From a virus, in the IMG/VR virus record IMGVR_UViG_3300009181_004851, positions 1 to 25,548 of that record: a DNA stretch of 25,548 nucleotides; one strand, 5' to 3'. The notes under the pieces were generated by a model that did no database searches, was not told the origin of the DNA, and saw nothing but the letters and a program-made list of their open reading frames with translations. A program made the position numbers and the translations under genes. This document shows positions 6,496-14,456 of this stretch, piece by piece. Every line of letters starts with the position of its first letter. The first letter of the stretch is position 1.

Positions 6496-8391
6496 ATGAA
6501 TTTATTGTATTTAACATCACAAGATAAGTTTGATAAAGCTTTAGTTCAATTAGATAAGATCAAAAAACTTTGCATTGACACTGAAACAACTGGCTTAGAT
6601 GCTCGTATAGCAGATGTTAGGTTAATTCAAGTTTGCTCTACAGAAGAAAACGATGATGACAGGGACATCTACGTTTTTGATATGTTTAAGATTCCAGATC
6701 ACAGCAAGCTAAAAGCTTTTATTGAAAGTCGCGAGATGCTCGTGGCTCACTCAATGAACTTTGATTTCCAGTTCCTACTAAAAATAGGAATTGATTACAA
6801 GAATAAAATATTTGACACTTATATTGCGGAGCGTTGTTTACGTGCTGGCTTTAAAGAAAAACGAATAAGTCCGCAAGCTAAAAAACCTTACTTTGCAGAC
6901 GTATCGTGCAGCTTAAAAGCTGTTGTTAAACGACGACTAGATATTGAACTAGACAAAGAAGAACAAAGATCTGACTGGTCTAAGGAAGATTTGAAGATTG
7001 AACAGATTGAATATGCAGCTAAAGACGTAGACCTCCTCCCACGGGTGGCGGCCAGCCAATTAAAAGAACTTGTGGAGGAATCTTTACTTGATATTTATTC
7101 ACTTGAGTCTAAGTGTATTCGATCTGTAGCTACTATGTGTCATAAAGGATTTAATGTAGATGTTACTAAACTAATGGAACTAAAACTCAGCATTAGTAAG
7201 GAGCTTACAGATAAGACTCTAGAGTTCTGTACGGCACTAAACAGTGCACTTCCTGAAGAACTTAAACTTCCTAAAAATTTAGATGGAACGTTAGCTATAG
7301 GGAAAAAACCGAAGAAAGAATTCAACCCTGGATCAGGAGTGCAGTGCATCCGACTGTTTCAGGAATTAGGAATTAATCTGCCTGTGGATGGAACAACTGG
7401 TAAGCCTACACTTTCCCAGGTTGCTTTAAGTGAATTCGATAGCGAGGATGAAATACTAAATATGTACAGAAAGAGAGTAAAAGTAGAAACTAAATTAGAA
7501 CACGTAGAAAAACTTATAAATAACATAAATCCGATAACTCAACGAATCCACAGCGGTTATAACCAATACGGTGCTAATAGCGGTCGGTTTACGTCCTCAG
7601 GCGCAAAAAAACAAACAGCTGCTAAGGAGAAAACAGAGTTTGCAATTAACGCTCAACAAATACCAAGGAGCAACGAATTTAGAAGTTGTTTCAGGGCACA
7701 AGTTGGTTACAAACTTGTAATTTGCGATTTTTCGCAGATTGAACTCCGGTTAGGGGCAGAATTGATAAAGATCCCTCAAATGATCGAAGCTTTTAAAAAC
7801 GAACAGGACTTACACACGGTTACTGCGAGTTTAATTTACAAAATTCCTGTAGCGGAGGTACAAAAACACCAAAGGCAAGAGGGAAAAACACTTAATTTTG
7901 CTCTGTTATACGGAATGGGTTATCGAAAATATAAAACTTATGCGGCTCAATCAGGCAAAGTTATCTCGTTGTCAGACGCTAAGGTAGCGCACACAGCCTT
8001 TCATACAGCGTACCCACGGCTACGTGAGTGGCACCGTGAAAGATCAGCCATGGTTGCTGATGGGTGGTGCTATGTTCGCACTCCGCTGGGTAGGCGACGC
8101 CTTTTGTCTTATGACGATGCTCTGATGACGGCTTGTGCAAACACGCTAATTCAAGGGGCAGGTGCAGACATACTTAAGCTCTCTTTGGCTGAATTAGGTA
8201 AGTATCTAGACGACGAAGCTTCACTAGTGGCTTGTGTGCACGATGAAATTGTGCTGGAAGTCACTGAAAGCAGAGCAAACCAGTTTAAAGAAATCCTTGA
8301 GAAATCAATGACATTGGCAGCAGAGACTATTTTAAAAGTTGTTCCAGCCAAAGCCGACGCTTCTATTGCAGACACATGGGCAGAAAAATGA
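6496..8391 (+). CDS. Family A DNA polymerase with 3'-5' exonuclease
   Basis: 631 residues, a usual length for phage pol I-type replicative polymerases without the 5' nuclease. The proofreading domain shows Exo I D28-x-E30 in CIDTETTGLD, Exo II in HSMNFDFQFL and Exo III YAAKDVD. The polymerase domain shows motif A ICDFSQIELR (D near 411), the O-helix RQEGKTLNFALLYGMG (from about 460) with Phe at the position of E. coli F762, GRRR, and motif C VHDE (H582, D583, E584). All catalytic acids are present, so it should copy the phage genome with proofreading. There is no Shine-Dalgarno; a terminator hairpin ends 3 nt before the start. Its stop overlaps the next ATG. Confidence 0.95.
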   Translation: MNLLYLTSQDKFDKALVQLDKIKKLCIDTETTGLDARIADVRLIQVCSTEENDDDRDIYVFDMFKIPDHSKLKAFIESREMLVAHSMNFDFQFLLKIGIDYKNKIFDTYIAERCLRAGFKEKRISPQAKKPYFADVSCSLKAVVKRRLDIELDKEEQRSDWSKEDLKIEQIEYAAKDVDLLPRVAASQLKELVEESLLDIYSLESKCIRSVATMCHKGFNVDVTKLMELKLSISKELTDKTLEFCTALNSALPEELKLPKNLDGTLAIGKKPKKEFNPGSGVQCIRLFQELGINLPVDGTTGKPTLSQVALSEFDSEDEILNMYRKRVKVETKLEHVEKLINNINPITQRIHSGYNQYGANSGRFTSSGAKKQTAAKEKTEFAINAQQIPRSNEFRSCFRAQVGYKLVICDFSQIELRLGAELIKIPQMIEAFKNEQDLHTVTASLIYKIPVAEVQKHQRQEGKTLNFALLYGMGYRKYKTYAAQSGKVISLSDAKVAHTAFHTAYPRLREWHRERSAMVADGWCYVRTPLGRRRLLSYDDALMTACANTLIQGAGADILKLSLAELGKYLDDEASLVACVHDEIVLEVTESRANQFKEILEKSMTLAAETILKVVPAKADASIADTWAEK

Positions 8392-8669
8392 GTCAAGCTC
8401 CCGAACCAAAGCGAAAGTTTAAAGAAGGTGATCGAGTCAAGGAGATAAACAAAATGCAACAAATGTGTGTTAGTCCATTTGCATCAAGCGCTTCTAAAAA
8501 CGTGGTAACTAGAATTATGGCGGATACAAGAATAGGTACCGTTTCTGCAACAGGGATAAAGCGAACTTCAACAGGGCACCGTCGGGTTTATGTCGATGTG
8601 TTGTGGGACGGTTCAAAAACTCCTTCGAGACACGAACAAATGCGGTTAGCTTTGCTGGACAACGAATAA
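8388..8669 (+). CDS. Small SH3/KOW-like basic protein
   Basis: The ATG at 8388 overlaps the polymerase stop (ATGA); an in-frame ATG at 8376 lies inside the polymerase gene and is less likely. 93 residues, basic. The segments FKEGDRVKEI, RIGTVSATGI, RRVYVDVLWDGS and PSRHEQMRLAL have the order of strands and turns seen in small SH3-like/KOW barrels that bind nucleic acid. A polymerase accessory or nucleic-acid-binding role is inferred from the coupling. Confidence 0.6.
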   Translation: MSQAPEPKRKFKEGDRVKEINKMQQMCVSPFASSASKNVVTRIMADTRIGTVSATGIKRTSTGHRRVYVDVLWDGSKTPSRHEQMRLALLDNE

Positions 8670-8707
8670 ACGTTGAGTTACTCTTTGCAGAAATTACCAG
8701 AGCTCTA

Positions 8708-9262
8708 ATGGAAAATCAAACGACAACTTTAAATTTGTCTAAGCTACTAAGTGCTGCTTCATTTATCTACGATGCAAACCCGAGTAAAATCGTATTTACG
8801 TTGAGAGGTGAGGGTGGGTATTACGGTTGCGTAAAGTTAAACGATCAAATTCATTTGACTCCAGAAGTATTTCCCACAGCGTTTCAAGCGGCAAATAAAG
8901 CACGTAACCTCCAAAAAAATCTGAAAAATAAAGATAAACCGCAAACCTTAACTAAACCTACAAAAGTAACTAGCGAAAAAGTTAAAAAACAAGTAACTTA
9001 CTCTCGGAAGTTTCACACATTTCGAGAAACTCAGCACATGCCCCTTCTAAAATTCCAAGAGGTGTGGGTTATCACGAAAGGTGATACTTACGTACGAGAT
9101 TATTTAGATAAACAAAAACAAAGTCTTGTAACCTACACGACAGAACGTGGTAAAGCAAAGATCTATAAAGACCACGAGGAGGCCAAGATGAACATGAGAG
9201 TACTTAAAAATTTAATCGGACCTGGTTTTAATCTGATGCGTTTTTTTGTAGAAAACAAGTAA
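8708..9262 (+). CDS. Basic hypothetical protein
   Basis: The frame is open from GTG at 8603, but that would overlap the previous gene by 67 nt. The ATG at 8708 gives 184 residues with a 38-nt gap and is preferred. An N-terminal helical part (TTTLNLSKLLSAASFIYDAN) and a strand pair (IVFTLRGEGGYYGCVKL) are followed by a Lys/Thr-rich linker (about residues 73-105). A second domain contains VWVITKGDTYVRDYLDK and TTERGKAKIYKDHEEA. No family is recognised; the high Lys content suggests nucleic-acid contact. Confidence 0.55.
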   Translation: MENQTTTLNLSKLLSAASFIYDANPSKIVFTLRGEGGYYGCVKLNDQIHLTPEVFPTAFQAANKARNLQKNLKNKDKPQTLTKPTKVTSEKVKKQVTYSRKFHTFRETQHMPLLKFQEVWVITKGDTYVRDYLDKQKQSLVTYTTERGKAKIYKDHEEAKMNMRVLKNLIGPGFNLMRFFVENK

Positions 9263-9282
9263 ACTAGTAAAAAAAGTTTACC

Positions 9283-9513
9283 ATGGCTACAAGATACGCT
9301 GGTGATTATTTTGGTGTCAGCTTAGATGACTCATCAGACTCATCTAAACTTCTTGAATATTTTCCTGGGCTCAGAAACACGTATAGAAAAAAAACTACTG
9401 AAGCAAAGGAAAGACTGTACGAGGAAGACCCGGATAACGAACCTCGACTAACAGGGAACCTACGAGCTGCAGCTAGATTCCCTGGCTTTAAAACGTTTGA
9501 AGCCCCGCGATAG
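9283..9513 (+). CDS. Small hypothetical protein
   Basis: 76 residues starting at ATG 9283 in the context ACCATGG, 20 nt after the previous stop. N-terminal acidic/Ser-rich stretch (DDSSDSSK), then charged helices and a C-terminus rich in Arg/Ala/Phe. No recognised domain. It precedes a virion-like protein gene. Confidence 0.5.
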   Translation: MATRYAGDYFGVSLDDSSDSSKLLEYFPGLRNTYRKKTTEAKERLYEEDPDNEPRLTGNLRAAARFPGFKTFEAPR

Positions 9514-9562
9514 TTTTAGGCCTTGTTTTAAACTATACTATTGAAGATAAAGCTTTCGACCT

Positions 9563-10675
9563 ATGACTGCCTCTAGATATAAAGTACCCAAGGGTTTTTT
9601 AGACGTAGCAGGACAACGGTTAGGGCTGAACCTAGTCGACCTGTTCGGAGACGATGACAAAGGTAAGGCAAACTTGGAAGGGTTTGAGCCTGTATATAAC
9701 ACACAAACACAATTCACGACTAAAGGTAGGGGTGGTGTCTTAAGTTACCAAACACCAAAAGTTCCCACGACGACATACACAAGTGAGTTCTCCCTCATAC
9801 CTGAGAGAAAAGAAGCTGCACCTGCTGGACCAACTGGACCAACTGGACCGACCACAAAAAGCTACAACTGGAACGCATACGGTAACCTCGGGGGACCTGG
9901 CTACGGTGCTAAAGATTTAGAAAAAGCTTTAGCTGAAGGTTTTAGTGAGCAAGATGTTAAAAACTACATACAACAAAATAAACAACTTTTTGGTCCTGGC
10001 CGGTTAAATCTGGCTGAAGATCTCCAAAAGAAATTTGGCTTTGAATACTCTTATGTAAACCCTGTTGTACAGTCAGAAGTTTTAGCAGGTAAATATGGCA
10101 CACCACCATCGTTGACTCGAATGGCAGACCCATCGAAATTCGCAAACCCACTACAAACGCAGGAATTTAAAAAAGCAGAAAATGTAGCCCCAATAACAGC
10201 GGGAATCTCCACGGCCTACGGGATCGACCCTAAGTACTTTGGTGGAGAAGATTTAACAGCTGCTCGTAAACAAGGATTTAGTAATCAACAAATTAAAGAC
10301 TATTTAGACCAAAATCCTTCCTTGCTGAGAGAACAAAATATTAAAGGAGGAGGTGGTCTGTATGACGAACTTGCAAAAGCACTTGCTCCTACCCCACCGG
10401 TAGCTCCAGTTCAAGAAAAACCTAGATTTGACAACCCGCTACAAACTCAAGAATTTGTAAAAGCCCCAGAGTCAATTCAAGAAAAACCTAGAGAAATCTC
10501 AACTAATTTTGGTATCGATTCTTCTTATTTTGGAGGTGAAGATTTAACAGCTGCTCGTAAGCAAGGCTTTAGTGACGCAGAAATTAGAGCGTTCTTAGAT
10601 AAAAATATTACAGGCTTGCTTCGCGAAGGCAATCTACCAGGTAAAGGTGGTGTTTACGATATGCTGAAAGTTTAA
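9563..10675 (+). CDS. Repeat-containing virion-like protein with collagen-like triplets
   Basis: 370 residues of low hydrophobicity. A short (GPT)n collagen-like run lies near residues 88-96. It is followed by three copies of a module of about 45 residues: a degenerate one from about 113 (YGAKDLEKALAEGFSEQDVK) and two close copies, from about 221 and 318, sharing YFGGEDLTAARKQGFS and ending GGxYDxL. The two late copies are preceded by a repeated NPLQTQEF linker. Similar short Gly/Tyr-started helical repeats occur, as I recall, in marine phage structural or ejection proteins. There is no enzyme motif. The position among replication genes is odd for a structural gene. A weak TATACT box lies at 9534-9539. 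Confidence 0.7.
   Translation: MTASRYKVPKGFLDVAGQRLGLNLVDLFGDDDKGKANLEGFEPVYNTQTQFTTKGRGGVLSYQTPKVPTTTYTSEFSLIPERKEAAPAGPTGPTGPTTKSYNWNAYGNLGGPGYGAKDLEKALAEGFSEQDVKNYIQQNKQLFGPGRLNLAEDLQKKFGFEYSYVNPVVQSEVLAGKYGTPPSLTRMADPSKFANPLQTQEFKKAENVAPITAGISTAYGIDPKYFGGEDLTAARKQGFSNQQIKDYLDQNPSLLREQNIKGGGGLYDELAKALAPTPPVAPVQEKPRFDNPLQTQEFVKAPESIQEKPREISTNFGIDSSYFGGEDLTAARKQGFSDAEIRAFLDKNITGLLREGNLPGKGGVYDMLKV
10222..10668 (+). repeat. Two long intragenic repeat copies (protein module)
   Basis: The segments beginning near 10223 and 10514 encode nearly the same module. At DNA level they share stretches such as GAAGATTTAACAGCTGCTCG. The high nucleotide identity between the last two copies, against the diverged first copy near 9901, suggests a recent duplication within the gene. 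Confidence 0.6.
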
Positions 10676-10693
10676 AAATAATAACAAATCTAA

Positions 10694-11218
10694 ATGGATG
10701 AGTATTGTTTAGTCGTAGAAAAAAATAAAAAAGAATTACAACTCTGCGTAAAGGCTAACGATAATAACCACGCTAAGGCACAAGCAGTAGACATTGCACG
10801 AGGACTTCAAGCAGACGCATTTACACTCGTATACGGACAAATTGAATCTTGTGAGTTAAGCGAATTTTTTAACAAATTAGCTTTTAGTAACTTTAGTCAC
10901 ACAGAATGCTTTACTTGGCAAGGAAAATACTGCAACAACACTCCAATAATATATGCGTTAGGGACTAAATACTACGTACGTCCTCTAATACTTTCGTACC
11001 TAGACATACCTAAAGATTCTTTTGTACTACCCAAATGCAAAAGGAAAAACTGCATAAACCCTTTCCACAATACTTACAAAAATATGAAAGCCTCAAAGCT
11101 TACTAGCGCAGATAGGCAATTGGCGCTAGCCTTCGCAAGCCAAGGCACCCCTATCAAGGACATCGCTAAGGCATTTAAAGTTCACCGCTCTTCGATCTAT
11201 CGCTTGTTTAACCAATGA
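10694..11218 (+). CDS. HNH-like zinc-finger protein with C-terminal HTH, catalytic His apparently lost
   Basis: 174 residues. Residues 70-128 follow the plan of small phage HNH endonucleases: CFTWQG, a strand pair, a helix with a leucine-rich stretch, then CxxxxCINPxH (C115, C120, H125). In active relatives a histidine sits two residues before the first of these cysteines (H-x-C); here it is Pro113. The C-terminus (about 138-173, ending DIAKAFKVHRSSIYRLF) is a resolvase-type helix-turn-helix. It may therefore be a DNA-binding regulator derived from a homing-type nuclease. Stop and next ATG overlap (ATGA). Confidence 0.65.
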   Translation: MDEYCLVVEKNKKELQLCVKANDNNHAKAQAVDIARGLQADAFTLVYGQIESCELSEFFNKLAFSNFSHTECFTWQGKYCNNTPIIYALGTKYYVRPLILSYLDIPKDSFVLPKCKRKNCINPFHNTYKNMKASKLTSADRQLALAFASQGTPIKDIAKAFKVHRSSIYRLFNQ

Positions 11219-11859
11219 ACATCCTCCTTTTAGGTCTCCGCGTCACCGACGAACCAATAGAAAGTGAAGGCAACTGCAATTTAAACGCAGAAGCTTTACC
11301 TTCAACCGAAAAGAAAATTCCGACAAAAGTAGTTTTAAGTCAGAAAGCAGATCACTATGTAGGAAAACTACTAAAGAAACTTAAAGATAAGGAAGTTTTC
11401 CTTGCTATCGGACCAACCAAAGCGGACCCGGATGGTTTGCTAAAGATGCAACCAATGCTAATTGCCAGAAAAGACAATTGGGATGATCTACTTGCTATCA
11501 ATCTTTATATAGCCACGGGTGGTCTTGGTCCAAAAGCTGAAGAAAATCAACTTGGCGACAACACAGTCACCAACAGATCTTTGGCTTGGCAGGATGAAAA
11601 CCAAGAAACAAACTGGATGAAGATATCTTGCTGGAATGAACTGTCAGCTCAACTGGCAGAGCTACCTGCAGGAACCCCCACTATTGCTGTTGGAAGGGTA
11701 AGCACATCCGAAAAAGACGAAAGAGTATTCTTGAACTACGGCGTGGATAAGATTCTTTATCTGCCTCGCACACAAAAAGCAGCCCCCACAAAGGCTGCAG
11801 ACCCTGAAAAGGGTCGAGTTTCTACTGCTGCTCTCGGTTCTCTCGATTTTTCGCTTTAA
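11215..11859 (+). CDS. SSB-like single-stranded DNA-binding protein
   Basis: 214 residues. Residues 92-182 have the pattern of an SSB OB fold: INLYIATGGLGPKAEEN, SLAW, TNWMKISCWNELSAQLAEL, then a G-T-P-T-I-A-V-G-R strand. The C-terminus after about residue 185 is a flexible linker ending in AALGSLDFSL, reminiscent of SSB tails that recruit partners, though less acidic than the bacterial DDDIPF. The N-terminal 90 residues are an additional domain of unknown fold. It should coat single strands during phage replication. Coupled to the upstream gene by ATGA. Confidence 0.65.
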   Translation: MNILLLGLRVTDEPIESEGNCNLNAEALPSTEKKIPTKVVLSQKADHYVGKLLKKLKDKEVFLAIGPTKADPDGLLKMQPMLIARKDNWDDLLAINLYIATGGLGPKAEENQLGDNTVTNRSLAWQDENQETNWMKISCWNELSAQLAELPAGTPTIAVGRVSTSEKDERVFLNYGVDKILYLPRTQKAAPTKAADPEKGRVSTAALGSLDFSL

Positions 11860-11865
11860 CTAACC

Positions 11866-12699
11866 ATGGTATTTATCGCAGGCAAATTCTCAGCTGATGA
11901 AATCCTTTGTCAGATTCCCCCCCACACACTACGAATTGATTTGCAGGCTCGTCGTTGGAAATCCGACAGTGATCCTGAGGCGGCCATCGTTGACACCAAC
12001 GACAATGGCATACCCATCGAGTTCATCTTGCTTGGCTTCACACCATTCTTTGGTAACCTCGGCATGCGGGCGCACGAAGAATTTATACGAATTAGTTTTA
12101 TCGGTGTTTCACCCAATCATCGTCTACTACCTCCACGGTGTGTCTGCACGAGCATTATCAGCGGTAAGTCAAGCCAAAAAAACTTTATCACGTACTTCCA
12201 GACGCTGTATAACAATCGTATAAACGTAGGTGAAGTAGTAACAAGTACCAAGTTCGTGCAGAAATCATTTAACGAACGCGATGCCTTTACAGGAGCTGAT
12301 GGTCCAAAAATAAACTACAACGCATTAGAGTTTAAGGATCGACCTTCACAGAATGACGAGGAGAAAAAGCTCATACAGGATGTATCTTCCTGGCTTGAGA
12401 CTTCTGGAACAGAGCTGGTATCAGCTGCATTACGTTCTTCTATCCCCGGTTCTAATCTGGTTGAATTACCTCTGGGTGAAGACCACGGTGGTATTAAGGA
12501 AGCTTTTATGGAGGCTCATCCCAAAAGATTAGAGGGTTCTTTTGAATCGCACAAGGCTTCCTTGCCTCCGGCTGCTGAAGCTCCAAAAAAAGCTGAGGCT
12601 GAAGTACCTCAAGCGACGCCAGCTCAAAAACCAACTAAAGGACGAGAGCTGAACGAAGAACAGAAAGCGGCGCTAAAAGCGGCTGGTCTGGATTTTTGA
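11866..12699 (+). CDS. Hypothetical protein with SSB-like C-terminal tail, likely abundant
   Basis: 277 residues, ATG in ACCATGG context, 6 nt after the SSB-like gene. A beta-rich N-terminal domain (about 1-130, with FILLGFTPFFGNLGMRAHEEF) is followed by a helical part. A Pro/Ala/Lys-rich linker (about 225-260) leads to the terminal AALKAAGLDF. The layout of globular domain, disordered linker and short hydrophobic tail, and the shared LDF ending, mirror the preceding SSB-like protein, so it may be a second ssDNA-binding or replication-hub protein. Codon choice is C-rich compared with neighbours. A strong terminator follows. Confidence 0.65.
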   Translation: MVFIAGKFSADEILCQIPPHTLRIDLQARRWKSDSDPEAAIVDTNDNGIPIEFILLGFTPFFGNLGMRAHEEFIRISFIGVSPNHRLLPPRCVCTSIISGKSSQKNFITYFQTLYNNRINVGEVVTSTKFVQKSFNERDAFTGADGPKINYNALEFKDRPSQNDEEKKLIQDVSSWLETSGTELVSAALRSSIPGSNLVELPLGEDHGGIKEAFMEAHPKRLEGSFESHKASLPPAAEAPKKAEAEVPQATPAQKPTKGRELNEEQKAALKAAGLDF

Positions 12700-12727
12700 C
12701 GTAAACTGTCTAAGGACATGGGGAACG

Positions 12728-12753
12728 CGCCTTCGTTTGAAGGCGTTTTTTTT
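12728..12753 (+). terminator. Intrinsic terminator after the SSB-like pair
   Basis: CGCCTTC and GAAGGCG form a perfect 7-bp stem with a GTTT loop, followed by eight T. It closes the polymerase-SSB transcript. Confidence 0.9.
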
Positions 12754-12780
12754 CTACATTTTTAGAACGATTTGGTATCA

Positions 12781-13314
12781 ATGGCGTTTTACCACGTGCC
12801 GAAATTTATTTTTGGCCCTATTGCCGACTCAAAATTGTGCTCTGGCACAGTCCTCTTACCAGCAGATTTTGACGGCCAACTCTTTGAACAAGTTAAAGAC
12901 TCTAATGTAACAGACATTATTACGAACGTATCAGAACAAAACATCCAAGATAAAAACTGGTGGGAAACTCAGAGGGGTAAGGTTGACTGGGTGATTGCAA
13001 TAACACAAGGACTAGGTGAATACACACCATGGGTCATTGAATACGGTTTAGACGTGGCAAAACAAGGAATATGCATACTGGATCGAATCACTTTTTTAGA
13101 ACCTGTACGCAGTCGCGAAACCTTTCTTAAATCAGCTTCCTTAGTAAATCTAAAGATTCTAAGCCCTAGACCGTCATTCCGTGCAGATGGTAAGCAATTA
13201 AAGGATTCAGTAACCTCAGCGTGGTTTGTTTTCAAAAAAGATGGACAAAAATTTACGAGTACAGTTATCGAGTACGAAGTAGGCTGGCTGCGCCCAAAGA
13301 CCCCCCAACCATGA
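12781..13314 (+). CDS. Methyltransferase-fold protein lacking the NPPY motif
   Basis: ATG 12781 is chosen over a TTG three codons upstream. 177 residues. Residues 43-80 and 96-150 match the pattern of phage/cyanobacterial DNA adenine methyltransferase-like proteins: VTDIITNV, a spacer, GKVDWVI, then ILDRITFLEPVRSRETFL, NLKILSPRPSFRADG and SVTSAWFVF. In active relatives the strand after DW(V/I) carries (D/N)PP(Y/F); here it reads AITQGLGEY. The N-terminal part with the SAM-binding FxGxG motif is replaced by about 40 unrelated residues. It probably keeps the fold without catalysis, so a decoy, DNA-binding or scaffold role is possible. Stop and next ATG overlap. Confidence 0.6.
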   Translation: MAFYHVPKFIFGPIADSKLCSGTVLLPADFDGQLFEQVKDSNVTDIITNVSEQNIQDKNWWETQRGKVDWVIAITQGLGEYTPWVIEYGLDVAKQGICILDRITFLEPVRSRETFLKSASLVNLKILSPRPSFRADGKQLKDSVTSAWFVFKKDGQKFTSTVIEYEVGWLRPKTPQP

Positions 13315-13622
13315 GTAAACAACTCTATAAGGCCTTGGACCAACTTATTGCTCTACAAAAAGAGCAGTGTCTCAAGCTAGATAAAATAGCGGCAGTGTTG
13401 ATAAGTACACAACTACTCACTGAGTGCGTGGATTACCACGGAGAAGCAAGATCAGCTGAGGACTGTGCGTCAATAACATTAGATGGTTTTTCGTCCGCGC
13501 TGTGTCTGATGAACGATTTAGATCAGCGTAACCGTGACTATCAATATCAAGCTAGTGAGTTCTTCGTAGACGATGACGAAGAAGACGAAGAAGAAAATGA
13601 TGTTATCTCGGATTCCTTCTAG
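13311..13622 (+). CDS. Small protein with acidic C-terminus
   Basis: The ATG at 13311 overlaps the upstream TGA. 103 residues: an N-terminal helix (LYKALDQLIALQKEQCLKLDKIAAVL) and a C-terminal run of about 17 residues that is nearly all Asp/Glu (DDDEEDEEENDV). Acidic tails of this sort mimic DNA or bind basic partners, but no known anti-restriction family is recognised. Confidence 0.6.
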   Translation: MSKQLYKALDQLIALQKEQCLKLDKIAAVLISTQLLTECVDYHGEARSAEDCASITLDGFSSALCLMNDLDQRNRDYQYQASEFFVDDDEEDEEENDVISDSF

Positions 13623-13647
13623 AATTACATAAGTTGACACGCACATT

Positions 13648-14427
13648 GTGTCCCAAACAAGGGTAACTTTAAACGGACTAAGGCATTACGTTTGTAATGG
13701 TGTTCCTAAACCACTTCCTTCTGTCACGTCGATCCTAAGCACAGCTCAAACAGAAAAAACGCGACAAAAACTCGCGACTTGGAATCTGTTAAATCCAGGT
13801 GTTGCCGACCAAGCAGCCGAAAGAGGAACGTGGATCCACGGAAGTGCAGAGAACTACCTAAAGGGGTTGCGAGTCGTTCCGCCTGAAAAGTACAAACCTT
13901 ATTGGGATGGTGTCCCTGAATTACTGGATAATTTACTCAAAGGAGGACGAGTTCTGTGGTCAGAAAAACCATTCAACCAGCCTAAATGGAGTAAATATGT
14001 TGGAGACGACGGAGTCGGAAGAATTCACTATTACGATCCAGTAACAGGTCACGGATACGCTGGCTGTTGTGACCTAATCTACATGAACGAAAATGCCGAG
14101 ATAATCTTGGCTGACTTTAAAACCAGTAACGGACCTTATGCAGCAAAGTTTCCTAGAAAAGAACAAGTGATGAGCGAAGAAATACGAAAAGCTTTAGTCT
14201 CCGGTGTTTTTAAAGTTAAGAAAACACGACTGCAGTTAGCAGCTTATAAAGCAGCAGCTGAAAGTTGTTTAGGTATTAAGATAAACAAAACGCAAATAAT
14301 TGTCGCCACAGCGATTAAAGAATTCAACACTCAAATATTTACGTTTGGCCCTGAAGAAATTGAAAGAGACGAAGAAAGTTGGTTTGAAGTTGTGAAACAA
14401 TATTACGATATGCAGCAAGTAACTTAA
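13648..14427 (+). CDS. RecB/Cas4-type PD-(D/E)XK nuclease
   Basis: Start GTG at 13648, 25 nt after the previous stop; no ATG precedes the conserved region. 259 residues. The nuclease core is visible: SVTSIL (24-30), RGTWIHGSAENYL with H64, GCCDLI with D142, ADFKT with D156 and K158, and QLAAYK with Q197 and Y200. These form the catalytic set of RecB-like nucleases, here probably an exonuclease in phage recombination or end processing. The spacer between the D-x-K and the Q-Y motif is long, about 38 residues, and partly basic. There is no Cys cluster of the Cas4 iron-sulfur type. Confidence 0.8.
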   Translation: MSQTRVTLNGLRHYVCNGVPKPLPSVTSILSTAQTEKTRQKLATWNLLNPGVADQAAERGTWIHGSAENYLKGLRVVPPEKYKPYWDGVPELLDNLLKGGRVLWSEKPFNQPKWSKYVGDDGVGRIHYYDPVTGHGYAGCCDLIYMNENAEIILADFKTSNGPYAAKFPRKEQVMSEEIRKALVSGVFKVKKTRLQLAAYKAAAESCLGIKINKTQIIVATAIKEFNTQIFTFGPEEIERDEESWFEVVKQYYDMQQVT

Positions 14428-14456
14428 TGATCCGATCAAGCATAGGGGAACAGACA

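Noticed and set aside
10694-11218. Calling the 10694 protein a serine resolvase because of its C-terminal HTH
   Set aside because: There is no N-terminal resolvase catalytic domain; the rest follows the HNH plan.
13634-13663. TTGACA before the RecB-type nuclease gene as a promoter
   Set aside because: No -10-like hexamer lies at 16-18 nt; the -35-like box stands alone.
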